A DNA stretch of 9,312 bases from Prevotella sp. UBA1378 (GCA_002305505.1 DBRC01000079.1:8111-17422); one strand, 5' to 3'; numbered from the stretch's first letter, positions 1 through 7,407 are shown. Made by a program: numbers and translations. The notes: generated by a model not told the origin, from the sequence alone.

Positions 1-69
1 GCGCAAAGGGTTATAGTTCGGTTTGTGTAACACCGTGTATTGCCTGTGCGGCAAATGCTGTCCCGGATT

Positions 70-1482
70 TTATCTGATATTCGGTTCTTCCAGCCCGTAT
101 CCGCCTTTCTTGTCGACAGCTTTGAGATAGAAGCCAAGTAGGAGTGCAGCAACGCCAAGACTGGTAAATACAAGCATTGGGACTGTGTAATTATACTGCA
201 GCGGGTCAGTGACGCCTGGGTTCGACTTGGCCAAGACATCACCGATAATCATAGGGAATGCATAAAGACCGATGTTCTGAATCCAGAAAATAAGGGCATA
301 GGCAGATCCCAACAGCTTATTGTCTATCAGTTTCGGCACTGACGGCCATAGGGCAGCCGGTACCAGAGAGAAAGAGATTCCGAGGAGGACAATGGCTGCA
401 AAAGTAACAACAACCGACTGTGTGGCCGGCACCACGAATGCAAAGGTAAGGTGGCATAAAATCATGAGCAGGGCACCAAGAATAAGCATCGTGGCTCCTT
501 TCCCCTTGCGGTCGAGGAAGTTACCAAGGAACGGTGTAACCGCAGCTGCACCCAGCGGGAAGACAAAGAACACGCGGCTAGCTTCCAGATCGGTGAACTG
601 GAGATTGCACTGTAGCATGTTAATGGCATATTTCTGAAAGGGGAAAATTGCACTATAATAAAGTACACAGAGCAGTGCGACTATCCAGAACATTTTCAAT
701 GACAGTATCTTGCCGATGTCACTTACCTTGAATGGGTCGTCCTTCTCCTCTGTCACCCCCTGTGCATCAAGTTTCTTGTCCATGAAGCCATAAGTGATGA
801 AACAAACCAAGCCGATGCACAGTAAGATGACCGATACGCAAACCGGGCGGGATACGCTTGCCGGGGAAATATTGGCGATAGCCGGTGCACCGAGCATTAC
901 GGCAGCAACGCCTACACGTGCAATAGCCATTTCGATGCCCATAGCGAGTGCCATCTCTTTTCCTTGGAACCACTTCACAATACCACGGCTCACTGTGATG
1001 CCTGCCATTTCGACACCGCAGCCGAAAAACATGAAGCCGATGGCCGACATCTTTGCCGAGGCCGGCATCCCGTCGAAGAATGGAGTAATATTCCACCACT
1101 TCTGTGGCAGGTTGAAATTGTTATTAAGGAAAGTTTCGGCACCACTGCCGACGAAAGCTTCGCTGACGCCAAAATAGTTGAGTGCTGCACCGAAAAGCAT
1201 TACAACTCCCGATAGGACCGCCGTGAAGCGTACCCCCATCTTGTCGAGTATGATTCCGGCAAAGATGAGGAAGAAGACGAACACGTTAAGGAATGTTTCG
1301 CTACCGGCATAGCGCCCGAAAGTTTCCGGCGACCATCCCAGGTCGGTTTGTATTTTGGCTTGTAGCGGTGAGAGGACATCCATGAAGATGTATCCGAAGA
1401 ACATGGCTGCTGCCAATAATACGAGGGCAGTCCAGCGCATGGCTTTGGAGTCGTTGAGTTTTCTTTGCATTTGTTCTGTCAT
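70..1482 (-). CDS. MFS transporter, MFSD1-like (probable dipeptide or peptide permease)
   Basis: This 470-residue inner-membrane protein has about 12 hydrophobic segments, as expected for the major facilitator superfamily. The family loop motif is seen twice, GIILDKMGVR at residues 77-86 and GNFLDRKGKG at 320-329. The N-terminal SPLQ segment (38-41), WFQGKE (171-176), ARVG (188-191), ALWPSVP (377-383) and LGSAYA followed by IQNIGL (391-406) recall eukaryotic MFSD1, a lysosomal dipeptide transporter. Glu158 and Arg189 sit 31 residues apart, matching the spacing of MFSD1 Glu150 and Arg181 as I remember them. A longer loop at about 105-140 lies outside the membrane. The gene starts 35 bases after dpp5 on the same strand with no visible promoter, so co-transcription is likely. 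Substrate is inferred from family resemblance and neighbour; a general MFS role cannot be excluded. The first of three in-frame Met codons (1, 5, 15) is used. Confidence 0.9.
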   Translation of the reverse strand: MTEQMQRKLNDSKAMRWTALVLLAAAMFFGYIFMDVLSPLQAKIQTDLGWSPETFGRYAGSETFLNVFVFFLIFAGIILDKMGVRFTAVLSGVVMLFGAALNYFGVSEAFVGSGAETFLNNNFNLPQKWWNITPFFDGMPASAKMSAIGFMFFGCGVEMAGITVSRGIVKWFQGKEMALAMGIEMAIARVGVAAVMLGAPAIANISPASVSRPVCVSVILLCIGLVCFITYGFMDKKLDAQGVTEEKDDPFKVSDIGKILSLKMFWIVALLCVLYYSAIFPFQKYAINMLQCNLQFTDLEASRVFFVFPLGAAAVTPFLGNFLDRKGKGATMLILGALLMILCHLTFAFVVPATQSVVVTFAAIVLLGISFSLVPAALWPSVPKLIDNKLLGSAYALIFWIQNIGLYAFPMIIGDVLAKSNPGVTDPLQYNYTVPMLVFTSLGVAALLLGFYLKAVDKKGGYGLEEPNIR

Positions 1483-1517
1483 ATCATTAGTTATTTAATT
1501 TCCGTGAATGGTGATAG

Positions 1518-3680
1518 TTATTTCTTCAGCCACCTGTCAAGCCAGTTAAAGAACGTGCGTTGCCATAGTATGCCGTTTTGCGGTTTAAGCACCCAGTGGT
1601 TCTCGTCGGGGAACAGGAGCAGTTCGGCCGGGATGCCTTTCATGCGTGCTGCATTGAAGGCACCCATTCCTTGATTGTAGTTGATGCGGTAATCCAGTTC
1701 GCCGTGGATGCAGAGTATCGGGGTATCCCATTTGTCAACAAATTTGTGCGGGGAGTTTTCGTATGTCTTGCGGGCACGCACGGTTTGGTCTTTACTCCAG
1801 AATGCGTTATCGTATTCCCAATTAGAGAACCATGCTTCTTCCGTATCTGTGTACATTGATTCGAGGTTGAAAGCACCGTCATGGGCAATGAAAGCCTTAA
1901 ACCGCTTATTATGATGGCCTGCAAGGTAATATACGCTGAAACCGCCGAATGATGCACCGACGGCACCGAGACGGTTCTTGTCGACGAACGGCAGGTTCTG
2001 TGCTGCGTCATCGATGGCAGAAAGGTAGTCATCCATGCATTGTCCGGTCCAGTCGCCACTGATCTGCTCATTCCACGCCTGTCCGAAACCCGGCAGACCG
2101 TGACGGTTAGGGGCTATGACAACATAGCCGTTGGCTGCCATCATCTGGAAGTTCCATCTATAGCTCCAAAACTGGCTGACAGGACTTTGCGGCCCACCTT
2201 CACAGAAAAGGAGGGTGGGATATTTCTTTGTTTCATCAAAGTCGGACGGGAGAATGACCCATACAAGCATCTGTTTCCCATCCGTGGTTTTCACCCATCT
2301 CTGTTGCACATCCCCGAATTTGAGCTGTTCGATGATATGCTTGTTCTCGGATGTTATTCGTTCTGTCTTTGTCTCCTTCACATTTTTTCCGGGAGTGATG
2401 ATGTAAATATCATTCGGCGCAGAGAAGCTTTGGCGTAAGGCAAGCAGTTTGTTTCCTTTATTGGCCGGAGCTATGGAAACAAAGTCGGCCCATTCATCGG
2501 TCAGTTGTTTCAGTTCTCCCTTGGCATTGACGGCATACATGTTGACGCAGCCGTGCCATACGCCGATAAAATACCATGACCGCGAGTCGCTGCCCCAGCA
2601 AAAAGCGTCGACATTCGAATCGAAACTCTCGGTGACATATTTCTTCTCTCCGGTGGCAAGGTCGTATACGCACAGGCGGTTGCGGTCGGCCTCATAGCCG
2701 TTGCGTGCCATACTTGTCCATGCAATGTATTTGCCGTCGGGCGAGAATTGCGGGTTTTGGTCGTAACCGGGATTGTTCTTCAGGTTCTCCGGGGCGTTGA
2801 CAGGCTGGTTGGCCATAGTGCGCTCCGGGTCGATGGGCGGCTCTTTATAATCGGCAGGCTTACAGAGGTTTTTTGTTTCACCTGTAGCTATAGTATATAA
2901 ATAGATGTCGGCATCCGTAGATACGGCATAATCGAGTCCTTTTTTCTTTCGGCAGGTATAGGCTATTTGTTTTGAGTCAGGACTCCATGCCAACTGTTCG
3001 ATGCCCCCGAACGGTTCCATCGGGCATTCGTATGGTTCGCCCTTGAGGATGTCTTCACCGGCGGTGATGCCCGTACTCGTTACATCGGCGATAAACGGGT
3101 GCTGTATAGTTTCGACGTAATGGTCCCAATGGCGGTACATCAAGTCGGTTATCAAACGGCCTGTAGCTTTCGGAAGGTCATCCGGGTTCTTTTGTATGAT
3201 TCCGTTAAAAGGAATAGATTTCAGCAGTATCACTTTGTGTCCGTCGGGAGAGAAAGAATACCCTTCTATTTTCCCGCCGCTTTTGCTCAATTGCTTACGA
3301 GCAGTGCCATCCGGATTCATGCTCCATACCTCGCCTTCCGATAGATATGCTATGCGCTTGCCCCCTTCTATCCAGTGAGGGTCCGTTTCATTTTTTGTAT
3401 TGGTTGTCAGTTGGCGGTTGTTCTTGCCGTTGGCATCGGTTATACATATTACAGTATGGCTTTTGTTGGCCTTCACGCTATAATATCCCACTTGGTAAAC
3501 AATCTGCTTTCCATCGGGAGCTGCTTCGGCAGCAGCGACGCGCCCCATAGCCCAAAGCGTTTCGGGCGTCATCTGCTTGCTGGAGAGAGAAAGGTGTTGT
3601 TTTCCTATTTTCACGTTATCTTGAGCTATTAGATGAATGCCGGACAGCAGTAGTGCCGCAGCGAAAAACATTTTTTTCAT
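1518..3680 (-). CDS. dpp5: Dipeptidyl peptidase 5-like serine exopeptidase (S9 family), secreted to periplasm
   Basis: The 720-residue product starts with a signal peptide (residues 1 to about 19, charged MKK then a hydrophobic run). A beta-propeller follows, with blade motifs such as SPDG near 144, SPDS near 233 and SPDG near 313. The C-terminal alpha/beta hydrolase domain (from about 460) has the nucleophile motif GASFGG with Ser577, and Asp663 (HGELD) and His695 (DENHW) complete the triad. The Ser-Asp-His spacing (86 and 32) is nearly that of P. gingivalis DPP5, and long stretches match it, for example ATGRLITDLMY and SPHKFVDKWDTPIL. DPP5 enzymes remove N-terminal dipeptides, preferring Ala or hydrophobic residues at P1, and supply dipeptides to asaccharolytic or peptide-using Bacteroidales. 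Compared with DPP5 as I recall it, this protein has about 25-30 extra Pro/Asn-rich residues at 273-305. The gene lies 35 bases before an MFSD1-like transporter. Its start is 20 bases below a long inverted repeat. Confidence 0.95.
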   Translation of the reverse strand: MKKMFFAAALLLSGIHLIAQDNVKIGKQHLSLSSKQMTPETLWAMGRVAAAEAAPDGKQIVYQVGYYSVKANKSHTVICITDANGKNNRQLTTNTKNETDPHWIEGGKRIAYLSEGEVWSMNPDGTARKQLSKSGGKIEGYSFSPDGHKVILLKSIPFNGIIQKNPDDLPKATGRLITDLMYRHWDHYVETIQHPFIADVTSTGITAGEDILKGEPYECPMEPFGGIEQLAWSPDSKQIAYTCRKKKGLDYAVSTDADIYLYTIATGETKNLCKPADYKEPPIDPERTMANQPVNAPENLKNNPGYDQNPQFSPDGKYIAWTSMARNGYEADRNRLCVYDLATGEKKYVTESFDSNVDAFCWGSDSRSWYFIGVWHGCVNMYAVNAKGELKQLTDEWADFVSIAPANKGNKLLALRQSFSAPNDIYIITPGKNVKETKTERITSENKHIIEQLKFGDVQQRWVKTTDGKQMLVWVILPSDFDETKKYPTLLFCEGGPQSPVSQFWSYRWNFQMMAANGYVVIAPNRHGLPGFGQAWNEQISGDWTGQCMDDYLSAIDDAAQNLPFVDKNRLGAVGASFGGFSVYYLAGHHNKRFKAFIAHDGAFNLESMYTDTEEAWFSNWEYDNAFWSKDQTVRARKTYENSPHKFVDKWDTPILCIHGELDYRINYNQGMGAFNAARMKGIPAELLLFPDENHWVLKPQNGILWQRTFFNWLDRWLKK

Positions 3681-3699
3681 ACTTCAAGTTAATTTTATG

Positions 3700-3760
3700 T
3701 AAAGATTACGCGGTATTCGCGGTGAATTTGTAAAAAGCCGCTTTAGCCGCGTAATCTTTA
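3700..3760. repeat. Long inverted repeat (14-bp perfect stem) between yidC and dpp5
   Basis: TAAAGATTACGCGG at 3700-3713 is the exact reverse complement of 3747-3760. Inside, a second block GCGG (3719-3722) can pair with CCGC (3738-3741). Each arm carries the GCGG core twice, 9 bases apart, so the arms can also pair in slipped registers. In the minus-strand transcript the hairpin begins 12 bases after the yidC stop and ends 19 bases before the dpp5 start. It is not followed by a U tract on that strand (next bases ACATAAAATT), so it is not a classic intrinsic terminator. Possible roles are a processing or stability hairpin, an attenuator that sets dpp5 level relative to yidC, or a dispersed repeat copy. 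The structure is certain; its function is not known. Confidence 0.85.
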
Positions 3761-3772
3761 TCTGCTGTTTGG

Positions 3773-5656
3773 TTATTTTTTCAGTCGGTCGCGCTGTTTT
3801 TTCATTGCCTCGGCCTCTTTCTGCATGGCTTCGAGACGGGCAGCCAAGCCGCTTGTCTTTTTGGGGTTATTCTTGTTTTCCTGATACCGTGCCTCAAGTA
3901 TTTGCAGCAGTTTCGCATCGTTGGTGGTCTTGCGTAGTGCCCACATGATGGCAGCGCTGAAGAAAAGGGAAACAAAATAATAGAAGTTCAAGCCCGAAGA
4001 ATAGTCGTTGAACATGAAGAAGAACATTACAGGCATGATATACATCATCCACTGCATCATTTTCATCTGTTCAGCTTGTTGCCCCACCATTTGGTCTTTC
4101 TGTTGGCGCATTGACATGACCGTATAAAGCACGTTGGCGACACAGAAAAGAATACATGTGAGCGAAAGGTGGTCGCCTATAAGCCAAATGTCGGTGTTCC
4201 ATTCGATAATCGGGTCGTATGTGGAGAGGTCGTCAATCCAAAGAAAACTCTGCCCGCGCAATTGGATGGCATTAGGCACAAAGTTGAACATTGCAATCCA
4301 GATAGGCATCTGTATCAGCATGGGTAAGCAGCCACTGAGCGGACTGACGCCGTATTTGGCATAGAGCGACATCATCTCCTGCTGTTTCTTCATCTGGTCT
4401 TCCGGCTTGTTGTATTGCTTGGTGGCTTCGTCGAGTTTGGGTTTCAGAACGCGCATCTTAGCCGAACTCATATAGCTCTTTTTAACCAGCGGATATGTGA
4501 TAGCCTTAAGCAACAGGGTAATCAGGATGAGGACGATACCCATATTGAAACCGAAGCCTGTGAGCCAGTCGAAGACGTAGAGGGTAAACCAGCGGTTAAT
4601 GATGCGGAAGAGCGGCCATCCGAGGTAGACCAACTGTTGCAGTTCGAGGTCTTTGCCGAAACGGCTTTCTTTTTCTATATCCTGCAATAGACGGAAATCG
4701 TTGGGGCCGATATACAGTTCGAACTCGCTGGGCTGCACGCCTGTAGGGTCGAAGAAAGTCTTTAGTTTTGCATTATATTGTTTCAAGTATCCTGAACCTT
4801 TCTCTTGCGGGATGCTGGTCATGAGGGCATTGGCTGCAAAATCGCTTTTTGAGATGAGTACGGCACTGAAGAATTGATTCTTGAATGCGACCCATTCGAG
4901 TGGTTTTTCGATCTTCTCGTCCACTTTCTCCGAACTTTCGTTTAGATAGTCCGTGTTGCTGCCTTTCTCTTTATAAGTCAGTGAGGAGTGGTGGTTCTCG
5001 AACGAAAATCCTTTTTCTTGCTGGCGGCATAAATCGTTCCATTCGATGTCCATTTCCTTGTAGTTCGGCGCAAAATGCCCAGCCATTCCCTGTGCCTGCA
5101 GCGACATGTGTAACAGATAGTCGTTGCCGAGCGTATAGTTGATAACGATAGCGCTTTCACTATTGGCAGCGGCAGTCATCGTGACAGTCGAGTCGGTGAT
5201 ATTAGAAGGGGTGAAAAACAAATCGGCCGTGATGATGTTCATGCTTTTCCCCGCAAGCATGAAGTTCATGTTCTGGTCTTTCCCCTCGAATAAAGTAACA
5301 TCCTTGTGGCCGTTACGGTCTTTGAAGCCCAGTATCTTGGCTTTCTTGATGATACCGCCTTTCGTGTCGAAAGTCAGCTCTACCTTGTCGTTTTTCAATA
5401 CAACCTGCCGGTTCTCGCCGTTAAGGGCAGGGTAGAACAAGGCAGTCGTATCGCCCTGCGCAGCAGCCAAGGCCTTTGCTTTGTGGGCAGCCTCGGTTGC
5501 CTTCTGGGCCTTCTCGGCATCGTTGCGTAGTGCGGTAGCAATAGAGTCTTGTTTACGTGCGGCTTCTATTTCTTCTTGCGACGGCTGATTGTAATAGCTG
5601 AATCCTATTAGCAACAGTGCAATGAGGACGAAGCCGATCATGTTGTTCTTATTCAT
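3773..5656 (-). CDS. yidC: Membrane protein insertase YidC (Oxa1 family)
   Basis: The 627-residue protein inserts and folds inner-membrane proteins, alone or with SecYEG. An N-terminal membrane anchor (about 6-22) is followed by an Ala/Lys/Glu-rich linker (28-66) and a periplasmic beta-rich domain (about 70-340), the layout of Gram-negative YidC. The conserved insertase core follows: TM2 about 368-390, the SSAKMRVLKPKL segment leading into a charged cytoplasmic hairpin (400-430), TM3 with PMLIQMPIWIAMF (445-457), TM4 about 492-514, and a last hydrophobic region 534-574 with FNDYSSGLNFYY. Lys384 in TM2 occupies the place of the groove Arg of E. coli YidC. The tail (588-627) is rich in Lys, as often seen for ribosome contact. 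The gene starts 4 bases after the pyrG stop, so it must be read from the pyrG transcript unless an internal promoter exists. Length is normal for Bacteroidota. Confidence 0.98.
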   Translation of the reverse strand: MNKNNMIGFVLIALLLIGFSYYNQPSQEEIEAARKQDSIATALRNDAEKAQKATEAAHKAKALAAAQGDTTALFYPALNGENRQVVLKNDKVELTFDTKGGIIKKAKILGFKDRNGHKDVTLFEGKDQNMNFMLAGKSMNIITADLFFTPSNITDSTVTMTAAANSESAIVINYTLGNDYLLHMSLQAQGMAGHFAPNYKEMDIEWNDLCRQQEKGFSFENHHSSLTYKEKGSNTDYLNESSEKVDEKIEKPLEWVAFKNQFFSAVLISKSDFAANALMTSIPQEKGSGYLKQYNAKLKTFFDPTGVQPSEFELYIGPNDFRLLQDIEKESRFGKDLELQQLVYLGWPLFRIINRWFTLYVFDWLTGFGFNMGIVLILITLLLKAITYPLVKKSYMSSAKMRVLKPKLDEATKQYNKPEDQMKKQQEMMSLYAKYGVSPLSGCLPMLIQMPIWIAMFNFVPNAIQLRGQSFLWIDDLSTYDPIIEWNTDIWLIGDHLSLTCILFCVANVLYTVMSMRQQKDQMVGQQAEQMKMMQWMMYIMPVMFFFMFNDYSSGLNFYYFVSLFFSAAIMWALRKTTNDAKLLQILEARYQENKNNPKKTSGLAARLEAMQKEAEAMKKQRDRLKK

Positions 5657-5660
5657 ATTC

Positions 5661-7274
5661 TTATTTTTCGTTTTCTTTGTTGGCTATGGAATGTTTTACG
5701 AAGTCGAGGAAGAGAGGGTGCGGGTTCAGTACCGTCGACTGGTATTCGGGATGGAACTGCGTACCGATATACCATTTCAGCCCGGGGATTTCCACTATTT
5801 CCACGAGATCGCTTTCCGGGTTACGGCCGGTGCACATCATGCCGTTACGCTCGTACTCCTTTTCATAGTCGTTGTTAAATTCGTAGCGGTGGCGATGGCG
5901 CTCTTGGATATGCTCTTCTTTGTATATATTGAGCACCCGGCTCCCTTGGCGGAGCACGCACTCATAGGCGCCCAAGCGCATGGTGCCGCCCATATTGGTG
6001 ATATTCTTTTGCTCCTCCATTATGTCAATAACGTTGTGCTCGGTTTTTTCGTCCATTTCGCGGCTGTTGGCGTCAGCGTAGCCAAGCACGTTGCGGGCAA
6101 ACTCGATCACCATCATCTGCATTCCCAGGCAGATACCGAAGGTGGGGATATCGTGTGTACGCAAATAGCGTGCAGCAATGATTTTCCCTTCGATGGCACG
6201 TTGCCCGAATCCCGGACAGATTACACACCCGTCTTGGCCGGCCAGCATCTCGGCAACGTTGCCTTCCGTTATCTTTTCCGAATTAATGAAAGTTAGCACC
6301 GTTTTGTGGTCGTTATACGTACCAGCCTGCGACAGACTCTCGCGAATGCTCTTATAAGCATCTTGCAAATCATATTTCCCTACAAGCCCGATGTGTACCT
6401 CTTCGATTGCATTCTTGCGCCGCTCGAGAAAACTTTTCCATGGACCGAGCGTAGGTGCCTCGCCGATTTCCATGCCCATCTTGCGCAAGATGGCTGTGTC
6501 GAGGCCCTGCTGTTGCATATTGACCGGAACTTCATAAATACTGGGCAGGTCTTCGCTCTGTACTACACAGTCGAAATCTACATTACAGAAGGCTGCCACC
6601 TTTTTGCGTATGTCGTTGTCAAGGTGTTTCTCTGTGCGCAACACTAATAAGTCGGGCTGGATACCCACACTCTGCAATTCCTTAACAGAATGCTGTGTCG
6701 GTTTGGTTTTCAGTTCGCCGGCCGCTTTCAGATAGGGGATATAAGTAAGGTGAACGCTGATGGCGTTACGGCCCAGCTCCCATTTCATTTGGCGGATTGC
6801 TTCCATGAACGGCGCACTCTCTATATCGCCGATGGTGCCGCCTATTTCTGTAATAACGAAGTCGTAATGAAATTTCTCACCGAGCAGCTTGATGCGGCGC
6901 TTGATTTCGTTGGTGATATGAGGTACGACCTGTATTGTCTTTCCCAGATAGTCTCCGCGGCGTTCCTTGTCGATGACGGCCTTATAGATACGCCCTGTTG
7001 TAAGCGAGTTGGCACGTGTGGTTTGTATGCCTGTAAAGCGTTCGTAATGCCCTAAGTCGAGGTCGGTTTCCATGCCGTCCACTGTTACATAACATTCCCC
7101 GTGCTCATAGGGATTCAGCGTGCCCGGGTCAATGTTGATGTATGGATCCATCTTCTGGATGGTAATATTGTACCCCCTTGCTTGAAGGAGCTTACCTATT
7201 GAGGACGAAATAATCCCTTTGCCAAGCGATGAAACCACACCGCCAGTGACGAAGATATACTTTGTTTCTGCCAC
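5661..7274 (-). CDS. pyrG: CTP synthase (glutamine-hydrolysing)
   Basis: The 537-residue enzyme converts UTP, ATP and glutamine into CTP, the last step of de novo CTP synthesis in the cytosol. The N-terminal synthetase domain (1 to about 270) shows the phosphate loop SSLGKG (15-20), DPYINIDPGT (43-52), DLDLGHYERF (71-80), TEIGGTIGD (142-150) and KTKPTQHSVKEL (189-200). The C-terminal class I glutamine amidotransferase domain has Cys382 in GICLGMQ and His508/Glu510 in QFHPEY as the triad. The product keeps the full family length. The start is GTG at 7272-7274: an in-frame stop lies at 7284-7286, no ATG intervenes, and the family usually begins a few residues before YIFVTGG. One oddity is Ala360 after Arg359 in the lid PGFGQRAIEG, where Gly is nearly always found. 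A TAnnTTTG promoter element stands 44 bases upstream, and yidC follows after 4 bases. Confidence 0.98.
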   Translation of the reverse strand: MAETKYIFVTGGVVSSLGKGIISSSIGKLLQARGYNITIQKMDPYINIDPGTLNPYEHGECYVTVDGMETDLDLGHYERFTGIQTTRANSLTTGRIYKAVIDKERRGDYLGKTIQVVPHITNEIKRRIKLLGEKFHYDFVITEIGGTIGDIESAPFMEAIRQMKWELGRNAISVHLTYIPYLKAAGELKTKPTQHSVKELQSVGIQPDLLVLRTEKHLDNDIRKKVAAFCNVDFDCVVQSEDLPSIYEVPVNMQQQGLDTAILRKMGMEIGEAPTLGPWKSFLERRKNAIEEVHIGLVGKYDLQDAYKSIRESLSQAGTYNDHKTVLTFINSEKITEGNVAEMLAGQDGCVICPGFGQRAIEGKIIAARYLRTHDIPTFGICLGMQMMVIEFARNVLGYADANSREMDEKTEHNVIDIMEEQKNITNMGGTMRLGAYECVLRQGSRVLNIYKEEHIQERHRHRYEFNNDYEKEYERNGMMCTGRNPESDLVEIVEIPGLKWYIGTQFHPEYQSTVLNPHPLFLDFVKHSIANKENEK

Positions 7275-7317
7275 GATTGATGATTATTTAATATTATATT
7301 TTGAATTATACAAGGTG

Positions 7318-7325
7318 CAAAATTA
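7318..7325 (-). promoter_or_regulatory. Candidate -7 promoter element for pyrG (TAATTTTG)
   Basis: Read on the minus strand these bases are TAATTTTG, a full match to the Bacteroidota -7 consensus TAnnTTTG used by the primary sigma factor (RpoD-type, sigma ABfr). Transcription would start near 7311, giving a leader of roughly 35-40 bases that is very A+T rich before the GTG start. The expected -33 TTTG is not clear; only a weak TGTGG at 7346-7350 lies at about the right distance, and it touches the tandem repeat. It is the only full consensus I found upstream of the four minus-strand genes, so it may drive all of them. Confidence 0.6.
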
Positions 7326-7346
7326 CTAAAAAAAGTCGAGTTCTGC

Positions 7347-7376
7347 CACAGATTATCACAGATTTTCACTGATAAA
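7347..7376. repeat. Three 10-bp tandem repeats of CACAGATT type between divergent promoters
   Basis: CACAGATTAT (7347-7356), CACAGATTTT (7357-7366) and CACTGATAAA (7367-7376) follow each other without a gap. Copies one and two differ at a single base and copy three is more diverged. The 10-base period is close to one helical turn, so a protein could meet all copies on the same face. The block lies between the -7 elements of pyrG and the DUF3078 gene, in the -33 zone of both. Candidate roles are an operator or a dispersed intergenic repeat; strings of this kind recur in Bacteroidota genomes as I remember them, but I could not count them. Confidence 0.65.
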
Positions 7377-7399
7377 ATGATTTTCTTAATTTTATTGTG

Positions 7400-7407
7400 T
7401 ATCTTTG
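7400..7407 (+). promoter_or_regulatory. Candidate -7 promoter element for the DUF3078 gene (TATCTTTG)
   Basis: TATCTTTG fits the Bacteroidota -7 consensus TAnnTTTG exactly. Transcription would begin near 7412-7415, leaving a leader of only about 15 bases before the ATG at 7429. No clear -33 TTTG is seen about 20 bases upstream; that stretch is A+T rich. The element overlaps an in-frame TTG at 7405, which argues that TTG is not a start codon and that ATG at 7429 is. Confidence 0.65.

Noticed and set aside
1..69. Left edge downstream of the transporter: small hairpin TTGCC/GGCAA at 40-54 and open frames through the edge on both strands
   Set aside because: The stem is only 5 bp with no T run on either strand, so it is not a supported terminator. 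The minus frame after the transporter stop stays open with a GTG at 31-33, and a plus frame ends at 77, but neither is long enough to call a gene.
462..1215. Several 60-130 residue frames overlapping the transporter in other frames
   Set aside because: All lie within the MFS gene, with low-complexity or odd composition and no recognisable domain; they are shadows.
3700..3760. Intrinsic terminator for yidC
   Set aside because: The stem is strong, but no U tract follows it on the minus strand, and on the plus strand there is no gene to terminate. Kept as an inverted repeat instead.
5622..7055. Long hydrophobic open frames on the plus strand (5622-6296, 6306-6647, 6690-7055) antisense to pyrG
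   Set aside because: All three share one frame opposite pyrG, which is a complete and conserved enzyme. They are a codon-position shadow with no family resemblance, no promoter and no ribosome site.
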